From positions 1 to 64,000 of the forward strand of contig DATFMH010000146.1 of NCBI GenBank assembly GCA_035267045.1: 64,000 nt of DNA. Direction: 5' to 3'. Positions 35,790-45,431 of this stretch are shown one piece after another. Numbering within the stretch: the stretch's first letter is position 1; each line of letters starts with the position of its first letter. The position numbers and the translations under genes are program-made. The notes beneath the pieces are model-generated. The model was not told the origin of the DNA, made no database searches, and saw only the letters and a list, made by a program, of their open reading frames with translations. The stretch is from DATFMH01 sp035267045 (GTDB lineage: Bacteria; Bacteroidota; Rhodothermia; Balneolales; DATFMH01).

Positions 35790-36251
35790 TTGGCTGAAGT
35801 ATTAGAAAATAAAATTAGTGAATTGGTTGAATCGGTACTTGAAGGTACCGATTTGTTTCTGGTGGACCTTGTATTGAAGGGACAGAAGGGCAGCTATTCA
35901 CTATGGGTTTATGTTGATGCTGAGAAAGGCGGTGTAAATCTTGATGAGTGTGCTAATATCAGTGAAGAATTGGGAGTATTACTGGAAGCACATGATATAA
36001 TTAAAGGACGATACCGTCTTAATGTATCATCACCGGGAGTTGACCGGCCTCTTATGGATAAAAGACAATATTATAGTAAGATTGGGCGTAATGCTTCTGT
36101 AAAGTACAAAGCAGGTGAGGAAGCAACGTCAACCAAAGGTATCATTAAAGATTTTAACGGTGAAGAGCTTGTAATTGAGAAAGATGATGGTCAGGATATT
36201 ATCATTACTTTCGAAGATATCATAGAAACAAAGATTTTGACAGCCTGGTGA
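35790..36251 (+). CDS. rimP: Ribosome maturation factor RimP
   Basis: Needed for assembly of the 30S ribosomal subunit. The 153-residue protein has KGRYRLNVSSPGVDRPL-type RimP core sequence and YVDAEKGGVNLDECANISEE. The start codon is TTG. First gene of the rimP-nusA-infB-rbfA-truB-ribF cluster, a layout kept in many bacteria. Confidence 0.93.
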   Translation: MAEVLENKISELVESVLEGTDLFLVDLVLKGQKGSYSLWVYVDAEKGGVNLDECANISEELGVLLEAHDIIKGRYRLNVSSPGVDRPLMDKRQYYSKIGRNASVKYKAGEEATSTKGIIKDFNGEELVIEKDDGQDIIITFEDIIETKILTAW

Positions 36252-36279
36252 TTATTAAAACCACTGATTGGGAGAAATG

Positions 36280-37536
36280 ATGCAAGATGATATTTCTAAA
36301 CAGATAGTTCAATCTTTTGCTGAGATAGCAAAAGACAAGGGGATCGATCGTAATTTGCTATTGTCGATCCTTGAGGATGTTTTTAAATCAATGATTCGAA
36401 AAAAATATGGATCGGACGATTCTTTTAGTGTAATATTAAACCCTGATCGGGGTGAGATTCAGATGTTGCATGTCAGAGAAGTAGTTCCTGATGATGAATT
36501 TGAGAATCCTGTTACAGAGATTCCTATTTCGGAAGCGCATAAATTTGATCCCGACCTGGAACTATATGATGAGTTTGCAAAAGAGATATTTGTAAAGGAT
36601 TTTGGCAGACGTGCGGTTATGATGGCACGTCAGACATTGGCCCAGCGGATCCGTGAAATCGAGAAGGAGAATGTTTTTGACGAATACATGGATCGCGTAG
36701 GCGAAATTGTTCTTGGTGATATCTATCAGGTCAGGAAGAATGATGTTTTAGTAAATCATAACGGTGTAGAACTGGTTCTTCCCAAAAAAGAACAGATATA
36801 TAAAGACAGATATCGTAAAGGTGACACTATTCGGGCGGTTGTTGTAGAAGTTAAACGCGAAAACAGCAATCCAACCGTTATAATATCAAGGACATCACCT
36901 ATTTTTTTGGAACGTTTGTTTGAAAATGAGATTCCGGAAGTATTTGACGGTATTATAGAAATTGTAAAAGCAGTACGTGAACCCGGTGATCGTTCGAAGG
37001 TTGCCGTTATCTCCCATGATGAACGTGTTGATGCCGTTGGTGCTTGTGTTGGAATGAAAGGAGTTCGCATTCATTCAATTGTACGTGAACTTTGTAATGA
37101 GAATATCGACGTAATAAATTATACGGAAAACAAGGTAGAATTCATTAAACGTGCTCTTCAACCGGCTAAAGTGTTATCGGTGGAACTTGATGAAACCAGT
37201 TCGCATGCTAATGTTGTAGTACCGGCCGATCAGGTTTCGAAAGCGATCGGTAAAGGAGGGGTAAATATTCGATTGGCATCTAAGCTTGTAGACTGCGAAA
37301 TTGATGTTTACCGTGAAGTGGAAGAAGAGGACGATATCGATATCTTTGAATTCACGGAAGATTTCGGTGAAGAAGTCGTTCAGCAGTTGTTTGATATTGG
37401 CTGTGATACGGCGCGAGCTGTTCTTGAGCTTGATGCACAAGAATTAGTGAGAAGAACAGAAGGCAAAATCTCCGAAGATTTAGCCAGTGAAATTATAGAA
37501 ACAATAGAAGAAGAGTTTGAAGAGGATGAAATTTAG
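36280..37536 (+). CDS. nusA: Transcription termination/antitermination factor NusA
   Basis: Binds RNA polymerase and RNA to control pausing, termination and antitermination. The 418-residue protein has the N-terminal polymerase-binding domain, an S1 domain (about 130-200), then two KH domains with GACVGMKGVRIHSIVREL and KAIGKGGVNIRLASKL, and an acidic C-terminal helical region. The extended acidic-repeat domain of E. coli NusA is largely absent. I chose ATG at 36280, five bases after GGGAG; an ATG and a TTG lie just upstream. Confidence 0.95.
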   Translation: MQDDISKQIVQSFAEIAKDKGIDRNLLLSILEDVFKSMIRKKYGSDDSFSVILNPDRGEIQMLHVREVVPDDEFENPVTEIPISEAHKFDPDLELYDEFAKEIFVKDFGRRAVMMARQTLAQRIREIEKENVFDEYMDRVGEIVLGDIYQVRKNDVLVNHNGVELVLPKKEQIYKDRYRKGDTIRAVVVEVKRENSNPTVIISRTSPIFLERLFENEIPEVFDGIIEIVKAVREPGDRSKVAVISHDERVDAVGACVGMKGVRIHSIVRELCNENIDVINYTENKVEFIKRALQPAKVLSVELDETSSHANVVVPADQVSKAIGKGGVNIRLASKLVDCEIDVYREVEEEDDIDIFEFTEDFGEEVVQQLFDIGCDTARAVLELDAQELVRRTEGKISEDLASEIIETIEEEFEEDEI

Positions 37537-37595
37537 ATAAACATTTAATTCGAGCGGAATCTTTTAACTCTTAAAGGATCATCTTAATTTATAGT

Positions 37596-40500
37596 ATGAC
37601 GCAAGGCGGAAAACAAAAAAAGCTTTTTAAAGTCGCAAAAGAATTTAACGTATCTACTCAAACCATAGTTGAAGCGCTAGAGGAGAATGGATACAAAATA
37701 GATAGTAAACCTAACGCTAACATTTCTCCGGAGATGTATAGCGCATTGGAATCTGTGTATGGTGTGGATAAAGCGAAAAGTAAAGAACACGAGCGTGCCC
37801 GTGAAGAGTACGAGGTACGCAAGACGGAATTGCGTCATAACAGAAATGAGTCTGTTACTCTCGATAATGTTTTAGAGCCTCTCGATGACCTTCCTATGGA
37901 ACCGGAAGATGAAGCAAAAGTTGAAGACGAATCTAAAGAGAAGAAAGCGGCCGCTGAGGAAGAACAACCCGAATCCGGGAAAAAGGCAGATAAAGAGCCT
38001 GAAAAAGATGTGAAGGAACCCAAGGCTAAAGCTCAGGCTGAAACTGCAGAAAAAGCCGAAAAGGAAGAGAAGGCAGAAAAAGAGAAAAAAGAAGCTGAAG
38101 CTGCAGAAGAAAAGAAAAAAGCAGAAGCTAAAAGGAAAGAGGAAGAGGCAAAGCAGAAAGCAGCCGCAGATAAGCAGAAGAAAGAAGCAGAGGAGAAAGA
38201 GGCTAAAGCCAAAGCTCAGAAAGAGAAGGAAGAAGAAAAATCCGATGAAGGTGAGGATGTAACTAAAGAAGTCGGAAAGAAACAAAAAGAAGATCAAGAG
38301 CAGGCTGAAAAGAAGAAGGCTCAAGAAAAAGAAACTCAGAAAAAAGCCAGTAAAAAAGAGCCGGAAAAAGCCGCTAAAAAAGAAGAAGCCGGGGAGAAAA
38401 AGGAAGAAAAAGAAGCAGAGGAAGACGAAGAAAATGTAATACGTGCTAAGACTTCCAGGCTTCGCGGTACCCGTGTAATTGGTTCAATAGATATTACGAA
38501 AGAAAAGAAATCCTCAAAAAAGAAAAAGAAGAAAAAATCCGATACTAAGTCAAAAGATGAGTCGGGAGAGGATGCGGATAAAAAGAAAACACGGAAAAGA
38601 AAGAAAAAGCGGCTCAAAAGAAGCAAAAATAAGCCTGACGATAAAAAACAGGAAGATACATCCAAGAATAAGAAGAAAAAGAGGGGCAAACGCGGCAAAC
38701 GTGTTGATGAGGAAGAAGTAGAGCAGAAAATGAAAGAGACTATGCAGATGCTCAAATCTTCCGGTAGTGTCGGTAAAAAACGACAAAAACGTCGCCGACA
38801 GAAACGTGAGGAAATGGCTGCTGAAAGGGAGCATGAAGCTGCACAAAAAGAAGAACAAAGGGCTATCCTCGAAGTCACAGAGTTTATCACAGTCGGTGAC
38901 CTCGCCGATCTTTTGGATGCAAAATCTACAGATATTATTACGATATGCATGAATCTTGGTATCATGGTGTCTATTAATCAACGTCTCGATGCCAGTACTA
39001 TAGAATTGATTGCTGAAGAATATGGCCGCGAAGTTCATTTTGTGGATGCGGATGAATTACTAGAAGAAATTGAAGATGAGGAAGATGCCGAAGAGGATCT
39101 CGAGCCGAGAGCCCCGGTTGTTACCGTAATGGGACACGTCGACCATGGTAAAACGTCTTTACTTGATTACATCCGAAAAGCACATGTAGTTGCCGGTGAA
39201 GCCGGTGGAATTACCCAGCACATCGGTGCTTACGAAGTGTCGGTCGGACAGAATGACAAGAAAATCACATTCCTTGATACACCCGGACACGAAGCTTTTA
39301 CAGCTATGCGTGCAAGGGGAGCACAGGTAACGGATATTGTTATCCTTGTTGTTGCCGCTGATGATGCTGTAATGCCACAAACCATTGAAGCTATAAACCA
39401 TGCCCAGGCAGCAGGTGTATCTATTATTGTGGCAATAAATAAAATTGATAAGCCGGATGCCAACTCTGATAAAATCCGCCAGCAACTCTCAGAACATAAT
39501 GTTCTGGTAGAGGAGTGGGGTGGTAAATATCAATCGGCTGAAATTTCAGCCAAAACAGGAAATGGCGTAGAAGAACTACTTGATAAAGTTCTCATTGAGG
39601 CTGAACTCCTTGAATTAAAAGCTAACCCGGAAAGAAATGCGGTTGGGATTGTACTCGAATCAAGGGTAGATAAAGGTAAAGGTGTTGTAGCCAACGTACT
39701 TATCCAAAAAGGTACTCTTCAAGTCGGTGATCCTTTTGTTGCCGGGCAATATTTCGGACGTGTCAGGGCAATGGAAAATGAACTTGGCAAACGGATTGAA
39801 TCAGCCGGGCCTTCCACACCGTTGCAGTTGATTGGATTTGACGGATTACCACAGGCAGGCGACAAGCTGACGTCAACAGAGGATGAGAAAAGAGCCCGTG
39901 AAGTTGCTCAACAGAGACAACAAATCAGACGTGAACAGGATCTGCGTAAAGTTAAGCATATTACGCTCGATGATCTATCGCGTAGGATGGCATTAGGTGA
40001 AGTTGCCGAATTGAATATTATCATTAAAGGTGACGTTGATGGTTCGATTGAGGCCTTATCCGGTTCATTGCAGAAAATCAGCAATGAAGAAGTTAAAGTG
40101 AATATTATTCACACCGGTGTCGGTGCTATAACCGAATCAGACGTACTGTTGGCATCTGCTTCCGATGCTATTATTATCGGATTCCAGGTTCGTCCGTCTA
40201 CACAAGCCCGCAAACTTGCCGAAAAAGAGCAAATTGATATACGACTATTTAGTGTAATTTATGATGCTGTTGATGCTGTTCATGATGCGCTTGAAGGATT
40301 GTTATCACCCGAGATAAATGAAAAAATCGTAAGTACACTTGAAGTACGGGATACCTTTAAAGTTCCCGGAGCCGGTATGGTAGCAGGATGTTATGTAACG
40401 GAAGGTAAAATCACACGAAACACCAAAGTCCGTTTGATCCGTGATGGAATTGTTGTCTATGACGGGGAAATAGGTTCACTTAAGAGATTTAAGGATGATG

Positions 40501-40622
40501 TTCGGGAAGTTGCTTCCGGTTATGAATGCGGTTTATCGATCGCCAATTATAACGATATTAAAGTAGGTGATGTAATTGAGGGCTATGAAGTCGTTGAGAC
40601 AAAACGGAAATTAATGAGTTAA
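37596..40622 (+). CDS. infB: Translation initiation factor IF-2
   Basis: GTPase that brings initiator tRNA to the ribosome. The 1008-residue protein starts with the conserved N domain (KLFKVAKEFNVSTQTIVEAL), then a very long Lys-, Glu- and Ala-rich charged stretch (about 95-430) of low complexity. The GTPase domain follows with GHVDHGKTS (about 512-520), DTPGHEAFTAMRARG and NKIDKPDAN, then the C-terminal domains. The charged region makes it longer than E. coli IF-2 (890). Antisense open frames over it are artefacts of that composition. Confidence 0.97.
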   Translation: MTQGGKQKKLFKVAKEFNVSTQTIVEALEENGYKIDSKPNANISPEMYSALESVYGVDKAKSKEHERAREEYEVRKTELRHNRNESVTLDNVLEPLDDLPMEPEDEAKVEDESKEKKAAAEEEQPESGKKADKEPEKDVKEPKAKAQAETAEKAEKEEKAEKEKKEAEAAEEKKKAEAKRKEEEAKQKAAADKQKKEAEEKEAKAKAQKEKEEEKSDEGEDVTKEVGKKQKEDQEQAEKKKAQEKETQKKASKKEPEKAAKKEEAGEKKEEKEAEEDEENVIRAKTSRLRGTRVIGSIDITKEKKSSKKKKKKKSDTKSKDESGEDADKKKTRKRKKKRLKRSKNKPDDKKQEDTSKNKKKKRGKRGKRVDEEEVEQKMKETMQMLKSSGSVGKKRQKRRRQKREEMAAEREHEAAQKEEQRAILEVTEFITVGDLADLLDAKSTDIITICMNLGIMVSINQRLDASTIELIAEEYGREVHFVDADELLEEIEDEEDAEEDLEPRAPVVTVMGHVDHGKTSLLDYIRKAHVVAGEAGGITQHIGAYEVSVGQNDKKITFLDTPGHEAFTAMRARGAQVTDIVILVVAADDAVMPQTIEAINHAQAAGVSIIVAINKIDKPDANSDKIRQQLSEHNVLVEEWGGKYQSAEISAKTGNGVEELLDKVLIEAELLELKANPERNAVGIVLESRVDKGKGVVANVLIQKGTLQVGDPFVAGQYFGRVRAMENELGKRIESAGPSTPLQLIGFDGLPQAGDKLTSTEDEKRAREVAQQRQQIRREQDLRKVKHITLDDLSRRMALGEVAELNIIIKGDVDGSIEALSGSLQKISNEEVKVNIIHTGVGAITESDVLLASASDAIIIGFQVRPSTQARKLAEKEQIDIRLFSVIYDAVDAVHDALEGLLSPEINEKIVSTLEVRDTFKVPGAGMVAGCYVTEGKITRNTKVRLIRDGIVVYDGEIGSLKRFKDDVREVASGYECGLSIANYNDIKVGDVIEGYEVVETKRKLMS

Positions 40623-40637
40623 CAGTTTTGCAATTGT

Positions 40638-41015
40638 ATGAGTATAAGGACAGAACGACTTGGTGCGGAAATTCAGAGAGATCTGGGACCAATATTTCAG
40701 AAATATCAGAATAATACGATAATTACAGTCACTAAAGTCAGGGTTACTCCTGATTTATCCATAGCCAAAGTTTATATCAGTATTCTAGCACCGAACCGGG
40801 ATAAAAATAGCGTTTTTGCTTATCTGAAAGAGCATGATACCGAAATACGTAAAGAATTAGCTCAAAAAATACGGCATCAGGTCAGGAAAATACCCGAGTT
40901 ACATCTCTATCTTGATGATACAGCTGAATATGTAGATCGGCTTGAAAATTTATTCGATAAGATTCATAAAGAAGATCCGGATATACCCGATAACGAAAAA
41001 AATGAGGGTAACTGA
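40638..41015 (+). CDS. rbfA: Ribosome-binding factor A
   Basis: Small KH-fold protein that helps mature 16S rRNA in the 30S subunit. The 125 residues include RTERLGAEIQRDLGPIF, DLSIAKVYISIL and IPELHLYLDDTAEYVDRL, matching RbfA. It follows infB by 15 bases, the usual order. Confidence 0.93.
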   Translation: MSIRTERLGAEIQRDLGPIFQKYQNNTIITVTKVRVTPDLSIAKVYISILAPNRDKNSVFAYLKEHDTEIRKELAQKIRHQVRKIPELHLYLDDTAEYVDRLENLFDKIHKEDPDIPDNEKNEGN

Positions 41016-41021
41016 TACTAC

Positions 41022-41774
41022 ATGCCCATCGCCATACCATTAGATCGATTACCCGTCTATGATACAGCTAATTTACCGGCTGTAACGGATAATTATAATA
41101 ATGGTGGTATATTCCTGATTGATAAACCCAAAGGATGGAGCAGTTTCAAAGTCATAAAAAGACTTCGACGATTTCTTGATTTGAAGAAAATAGGCCATGC
41201 CGGTACTTTGGATCCTATGGCTACGGGTTTATTGGTTGTTTGTACCGGAAAAGCCACAAAATCCATACAGTACATTCAGGAACTGACCAAAGAATATGTT
41301 GCTAATATCAGGTTCGGAGCATCCACACCAAGCTTTGATGCCGAGACGGAATTTGATGAACATGCCCCGTACGATCATATCACAAGAGAAGGTATCGAAG
41401 AAACGTTAAGTGAATATTTTAACGGCACAATCAATCAGCTTCCCCCTATGTATTCCGCTCTCAAACATAAAGGCCAAAGGCTCTACAAATTGGCACGCAA
41501 GGGAGAAACAGTGGAACGCAAATCACGGCAAATTACGATATATAATACAGACATTATAAGTTTTGATAATCCCGATTTGATAATAAAAGTTGAGTGTAGT
41601 AAAGGTACCTATATTCGAACATTGGCGGATGACCTGGGCAGAACAATGAATTCATTGGCATATTTGTGTGGTTTGAAAAGAACCAGGATAGGATCGTATC
41701 GGTTAGAAAATGCTTTATCGATAGAATTACTGGAAAAAATTTTTAACAATGACAGAAATCGTTTATCTCAATGA
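41022..41774 (+). CDS. truB: tRNA pseudouridine-55 synthase TruB
   Basis: Makes pseudouridine 55 in the T-loop of tRNAs. Catalytic D64 lies in GHAGTLDPMATGLL, after FLIDKPKGWSSF. KGTYIRTLADDLG is the second family motif. The 250-residue length lacks the C-terminal PUA extension of E. coli TruB (314). The first ~28 residues before the core are longer than usual. It overlaps ribF by 26 bases. Confidence 0.94.
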   Translation: MPIAIPLDRLPVYDTANLPAVTDNYNNGGIFLIDKPKGWSSFKVIKRLRRFLDLKKIGHAGTLDPMATGLLVVCTGKATKSIQYIQELTKEYVANIRFGASTPSFDAETEFDEHAPYDHITREGIEETLSEYFNGTINQLPPMYSALKHKGQRLYKLARKGETVERKSRQITIYNTDIISFDNPDLIIKVECSKGTYIRTLADDLGRTMNSLAYLCGLKRTRIGSYRLENALSIELLEKIFNNDRNRLSQ

Positions 41775-42681
41775 CGTTAATTACGATTCCAACTCCGTAA
41801 TCACGGTTGGTACGTTCGACGGCGTTCATGAAGGGCATAAAACAATAATAAAAAGGGTAGTTGATACAGCGAGAGAAAGAGGCGCCAGAAGTATACTCGT
41901 TACTTTTGATCCGCATCCGAGAGAGATCATCAATCCGGGTAAAGATGGAATAAAGCTACTTACTACACTTGAGGAACGTGCAGAAATACTGGATGATTTG
42001 GGAATAACAATGATGTTGGTGATTCCATTCGACCGTGATTTCTCACTAATCAGTTCCGAAGATTTTATTCATGATATCATATATGATAAAATAGGGGTTG
42101 GCAAATTTATTATAGGCTATGACCATCAGTTCGGCCGGAACAGAGAGGGAACAAAAGCAACCGTAAAAAAACTTTCACGCGAGCTCGGGTTTGAAGTTGA
42201 GATTATTGAAGCCCATGATATTGGTGAGATAACGGTCAGTAGTACCAATGTTCGCAATGCTCTTGAAAATGAAGGAGACGTTGATTTAGCACACCGATTC
42301 TTAGGAAGGCCTTATCATATTAAGGGAACGGTAGTTCACGGTGATAAACGTGGCAAGGAGATCGGATTTCCAACAGCAAATGTCAAACCAGAAAATCATA
42401 AGAAAATTATACCCAAAAATGGGGTCTATGCTGTTGATATTAAGGTTGGGGAAACCATTTATAAAGGGATGATGAATATCGGTATCCGGCCGACATTTGA
42501 TGGGAGTGATGAGCGAACGATAGAAGTGAATATTTTTGATTTTTCCAGTAATATCTATGGGGAAACTGTTGAGATATGGTTTATTAAAAGAATAAGGGAC
42601 GAATTACGTTTTAAAAGTGTAGAAGAATTAATTGAGCAAATAAAGAATGATAAAGTAATTGCTCAAAGGTTAAATAAGTAA
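41749..42681 (+). CDS. ribF: Bifunctional riboflavin kinase / FAD synthetase RibF
   Basis: Converts riboflavin to FMN and then FAD. The N-terminal nucleotidyltransferase domain has GTFDGVHEGH (residues 22-31) and STNVRNALENEGDV. The C-terminal kinase domain has KRGKEIGFPTANV and the following GVYAV. The 310-residue length is standard. Start overlaps truB. Confidence 0.95.
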   Translation: MTEIVYLNDVNYDSNSVITVGTFDGVHEGHKTIIKRVVDTARERGARSILVTFDPHPREIINPGKDGIKLLTTLEERAEILDDLGITMMLVIPFDRDFSLISSEDFIHDIIYDKIGVGKFIIGYDHQFGRNREGTKATVKKLSRELGFEVEIIEAHDIGEITVSSTNVRNALENEGDVDLAHRFLGRPYHIKGTVVHGDKRGKEIGFPTANVKPENHKKIIPKNGVYAVDIKVGETIYKGMMNIGIRPTFDGSDERTIEVNIFDFSSNIYGETVEIWFIKRIRDELRFKSVEELIEQIKNDKVIAQRLNK

Positions 42682-42720
42682 TATATTATCAAACTTGTAG
42701 ATTAACTTAAGTAAGCAGTC

Positions 42721-42728
42721 TACTTTAG
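42721..42728 (+). promoter_or_regulatory. Candidate promoter box TACTTTAG before rpsO
   Basis: TACTTTAG lies 28 bases before the rpsO ATG, the same position as the TACTTTTR words at other starts in the window. A TTG 23 bases upstream could be the -33 element. Weak evidence. Confidence 0.3.
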
Positions 42729-42756
42729 CATATAATAATATCTAAAGCGGAGAATA

Positions 42757-43026
42757 ATGAATATAACTCAAGAAGAAAAGAAAGAGATTTTTAAAAATTA
42801 TGGTACTTCCGAAAGTGATACCGGTTCGCCGGAAGCACAAATCGCTTTATTCACGGAACGTATCAATCGTTTAACCGGCCACTTAAAGGAACACAAACTT
42901 GACCATTCATCCCGTCTTGGGTTGCTACGTTTGGTTGGTAAACGCAGAAAATTACTCAACTATCTTATGAAAAAAGATATTGAAGGTTACAGAAAACTGA
43001 TCAAAGAGTTGGGTATACGTAAATAA
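42757..43026 (+). CDS. rpsO: 30S ribosomal protein S15
   Basis: Primary 16S rRNA-binding protein of the 30S platform. The 89 residues match S15 in full, including SDTGSPEAQIALFTERI and SRLGLLRLVGKRRKLLNYL. It precedes pnp, the usual order, with a terminator between them. Confidence 0.98.
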   Translation: MNITQEEKKEIFKNYGTSESDTGSPEAQIALFTERINRLTGHLKEHKLDHSSRLGLLRLVGKRRKLLNYLMKKDIEGYRKLIKELGIRK

Positions 43027-43029
43027 TTT

Positions 43030-43059
43030 AAAAAGGCACGTAATAATCGTGCCTTTTTT
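43030..43059 (+). terminator. Intrinsic terminator after rpsO
   Basis: GGCACG/CGTGCC stem (43035-43040/43048-43053), loop TAATAAT, extended by A5 upstream and T6 downstream. In a pnp-leader setting it may allow partial read-through. Confidence 0.9.
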
Positions 43060-43173
43060 ATTACATCTCTCGTTATAATCAGGCTTATATTTTATGATAC
43101 GGGTTTGCTAATATTTCAAAATATTAAGCGTTAATATTAAATATTATAAACAGATTAATTTAGTTATTTCACA

Positions 43174-43192
43174 TCGTTATATACGATAACGA
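43174..43192 (+). promoter_or_regulatory. Hairpin in the pnp leader
   Basis: TCGTTAT (43174-43180) / ATAACGA (43186-43192) with loop ATACG, 26 bases before the pnp start. E. coli pnp is autoregulated through a leader stem-loop; a similar role here is only a possibility. Confidence 0.35.
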
Positions 43193-43218
43193 TACGTACG
43201 TTAAGTAAAGGAAAAAAC

Positions 43219-45330
43219 ATGAAGGAAGATTTTAAATCAGTTGAATTTGCACCTGGAAAAACATTATCAATAGAAACAGGCCGCCTGGCAAAGCAGGCAA
43301 ATGGTTCCGTTGTGGTTAGATTAGGTGAGACAATGGTGTTAGCCACAGCAGTAAGTAAAGAGGAACCGGTGCCAGGTCAGGATTTCTTTCCATTGTCAGT
43401 AGATTTTAGAGAAAACTTTTCAGCCGGTGGTCGTTTCCCCGGAGGATTTATTAAACGTGAAGGACGCCCTTCTGAAAAAGAGATTTTATCAAGTCGTTTA
43501 ATCGACCGGACCATTCGTCCCATGTTCCCTAAAGGGTATATGAATGAAACACAAATTATTTGCTTTGTTATATCATCTGACGGTGAAAATGATGCTGATG
43601 TTTTAGGCGGTGTTGGAGCTTCTGCAGCGCTGACATTATCTGATGTTCCTTTTGACGGACCTATTGCCGAAGTTCGCGTAGGTCGTATTGATGGTGAAAT
43701 TATTGTTAATCCGACGGTAACTGAACTCGAAAATTCGGATATTGATTTGGTATTGGGCGGAACTATCGACAGCGTTGTAATGGTCGAGGGTGAAATGGGC
43801 GAAATTTCCGAAAAGGAAATGCTCGAAGCCATTGATTATGGTCATCAGGCCATTATTAAACTATGCCAGTTTCAACTGGACCTGAGAAATGAATTTGGTA
43901 AACAAAAACGTGAATTTGTTCCCGAAGAGCCTGATCAGGAACTCGTGAATAAAATTCATGATCTCATCGGTGACCGTTTTTATGAGATATCCAAAGCACA
44001 ACTTGATAAAAACGACTATAACCAAAAGATCAAGGATGTTGTAACGGAAATTCAGGAGAATCTCGCGGAAGAATATCCCGAACAGGAAGGTGATATTTCA
44101 GAGATCTGCCATGATTACCAAAAAGATATATTACGTGGACTTATTATTGATGAGAAGTTACGTATTGACGGTCGAAACACGGATGAAATTCGTCCTATCT
44201 GGACACAGGCCGGTTATCTTCCCCGTACACACGGATCCGCAATATTTACACGTGGTGAGACACAAGCCCTGGTAACTGTAACTCTGGGTACAAAAAGAGA
44301 TGAACAAAGCATAGATACTCTGTTCAATACAGAGCCTAAGCATTTCATGTTAAATTACAATTTCCCACCATTCTGTGTTGGAGAAGCACGTTTCCTTAGA
44401 GGTCCCGGACGCCGGGAAATAGGTCACGGTCATCTGGCAGAACGAGCAATCAAGAAGATGATGCCGGACCAGGAAGAATTTGGGTACACCATTCGTGTCG
44501 TTTCCGATATCCTCGAATCAAATGGTTCATCATCAATGGCTTCGGTTTGCGGTGGATCTATGGCATTGATGGATGCCGGGGTACCATTAAAAAAACCTGT
44601 TGCCGGTATTGCCATGGGCCTTATTAAAGGCGAAGATAAAACGGTTATTCTTTCCGATATTCAGGGCCAGGAAGACCACATGGGTGATATGGACTTCAAA
44701 GTAACCGGTACTGTTGATGGTATAACCGCTTGTCAAATGGATATCAAGGTAAAAGGTATTTCCCAGGAAGTTATGCAACATGCATTGGAACAAGCTAAGA
44801 AAGGCCGCTTATTTATACTGAGCAAAATGGCTGAGACCATTTCCGTACCCAGAGCGGAACTTTCAAAATATGCCCCTGCATTTACCAGAATGGAAATAGA
44901 TGCAGATCAGATTGGTGCCCTTATAGGCCCGGGTGGTAAAATCATCCAGGGTATTCAAAAAGAAACCAATACCGAGATTAATATTGAAGAAGAAGGTAAT
45001 AAGGGGATTGTGACCATAGCTGCCATGAGCGGTGCAGAGGCTGAAGAAGCAGTTGCTAAAGTTAAGGCAGTTGTTGGTAAACTTGAAGAAGGTGAAACCT
45101 ATGAAGGTACCGTTCGTTCAATAAAAGATTATGGTGCTTTTGTGGAAATCATGCCCGGAAAAGACGGTTTACTTCACATTTCAGAGATAGATCATAAACA
45201 TATTAAAAATGTTCGTGAGGTATTGCAGGAAGGTGATATCATTAAAGTAAAACTCCTGAGTATTGAAGCAGGTGGTAAACTTCGTCTTTCAAGAAAAGCC
45301 TTACTTCCTAAGGAAGAAGAAAATGAATAA
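43219..45330 (+). CDS. pnp: Polynucleotide phosphorylase PNPase
   Basis: 3'-to-5' phosphorolytic exoribonuclease of mRNA decay. The 703-residue protein has two RNase PH domains (FSAGGRFPGGFIKREGRPSE in the first; ESNGSSSMASVCGGSMALMD in the second), a KH domain (IGALIGPGGKIIQGIQKET) and a C-terminal S1 domain (GTVRSIKDYGAFVEIMPG). Length and order are standard. Confidence 0.97.
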   Translation: MKEDFKSVEFAPGKTLSIETGRLAKQANGSVVVRLGETMVLATAVSKEEPVPGQDFFPLSVDFRENFSAGGRFPGGFIKREGRPSEKEILSSRLIDRTIRPMFPKGYMNETQIICFVISSDGENDADVLGGVGASAALTLSDVPFDGPIAEVRVGRIDGEIIVNPTVTELENSDIDLVLGGTIDSVVMVEGEMGEISEKEMLEAIDYGHQAIIKLCQFQLDLRNEFGKQKREFVPEEPDQELVNKIHDLIGDRFYEISKAQLDKNDYNQKIKDVVTEIQENLAEEYPEQEGDISEICHDYQKDILRGLIIDEKLRIDGRNTDEIRPIWTQAGYLPRTHGSAIFTRGETQALVTVTLGTKRDEQSIDTLFNTEPKHFMLNYNFPPFCVGEARFLRGPGRREIGHGHLAERAIKKMMPDQEEFGYTIRVVSDILESNGSSSMASVCGGSMALMDAGVPLKKPVAGIAMGLIKGEDKTVILSDIQGQEDHMGDMDFKVTGTVDGITACQMDIKVKGISQEVMQHALEQAKKGRLFILSKMAETISVPRAELSKYAPAFTRMEIDADQIGALIGPGGKIIQGIQKETNTEINIEEEGNKGIVTIAAMSGAEAEEAVAKVKAVVGKLEEGETYEGTVRSIKDYGAFVEIMPGKDGLLHISEIDHKHIKNVREVLQEGDIIKVKLLSIEAGGKLRLSRKALLPKEEENE

Positions 45331-45353
45331 AAAGTAGATAATAACTTTTTTAA

Positions 45354-45385
45354 AGCGCCAATCGTAAATGATGGCGCTTTTTTTT
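45354..45385 (+). terminator. Intrinsic terminator after pnp
   Basis: AGCGCCA (45354-45360) / TGGCGCT (45372-45378), 11-base loop, then T8 to 45385. Confidence 0.92.
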
Positions 45386-45431
45386 GTTATTATGCTTTTA
45401 ATGGCAATTTATTATTGAGTAATTATTTACA

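Noticed and set aside
37835..39038. Long antisense open frames over infB
   Set aside because: They arise from the Lys/Glu-rich codons of IF-2 (AAR/GAR read in reverse as Phe/Leu/Ser); products are low-complexity F/L/S strings.
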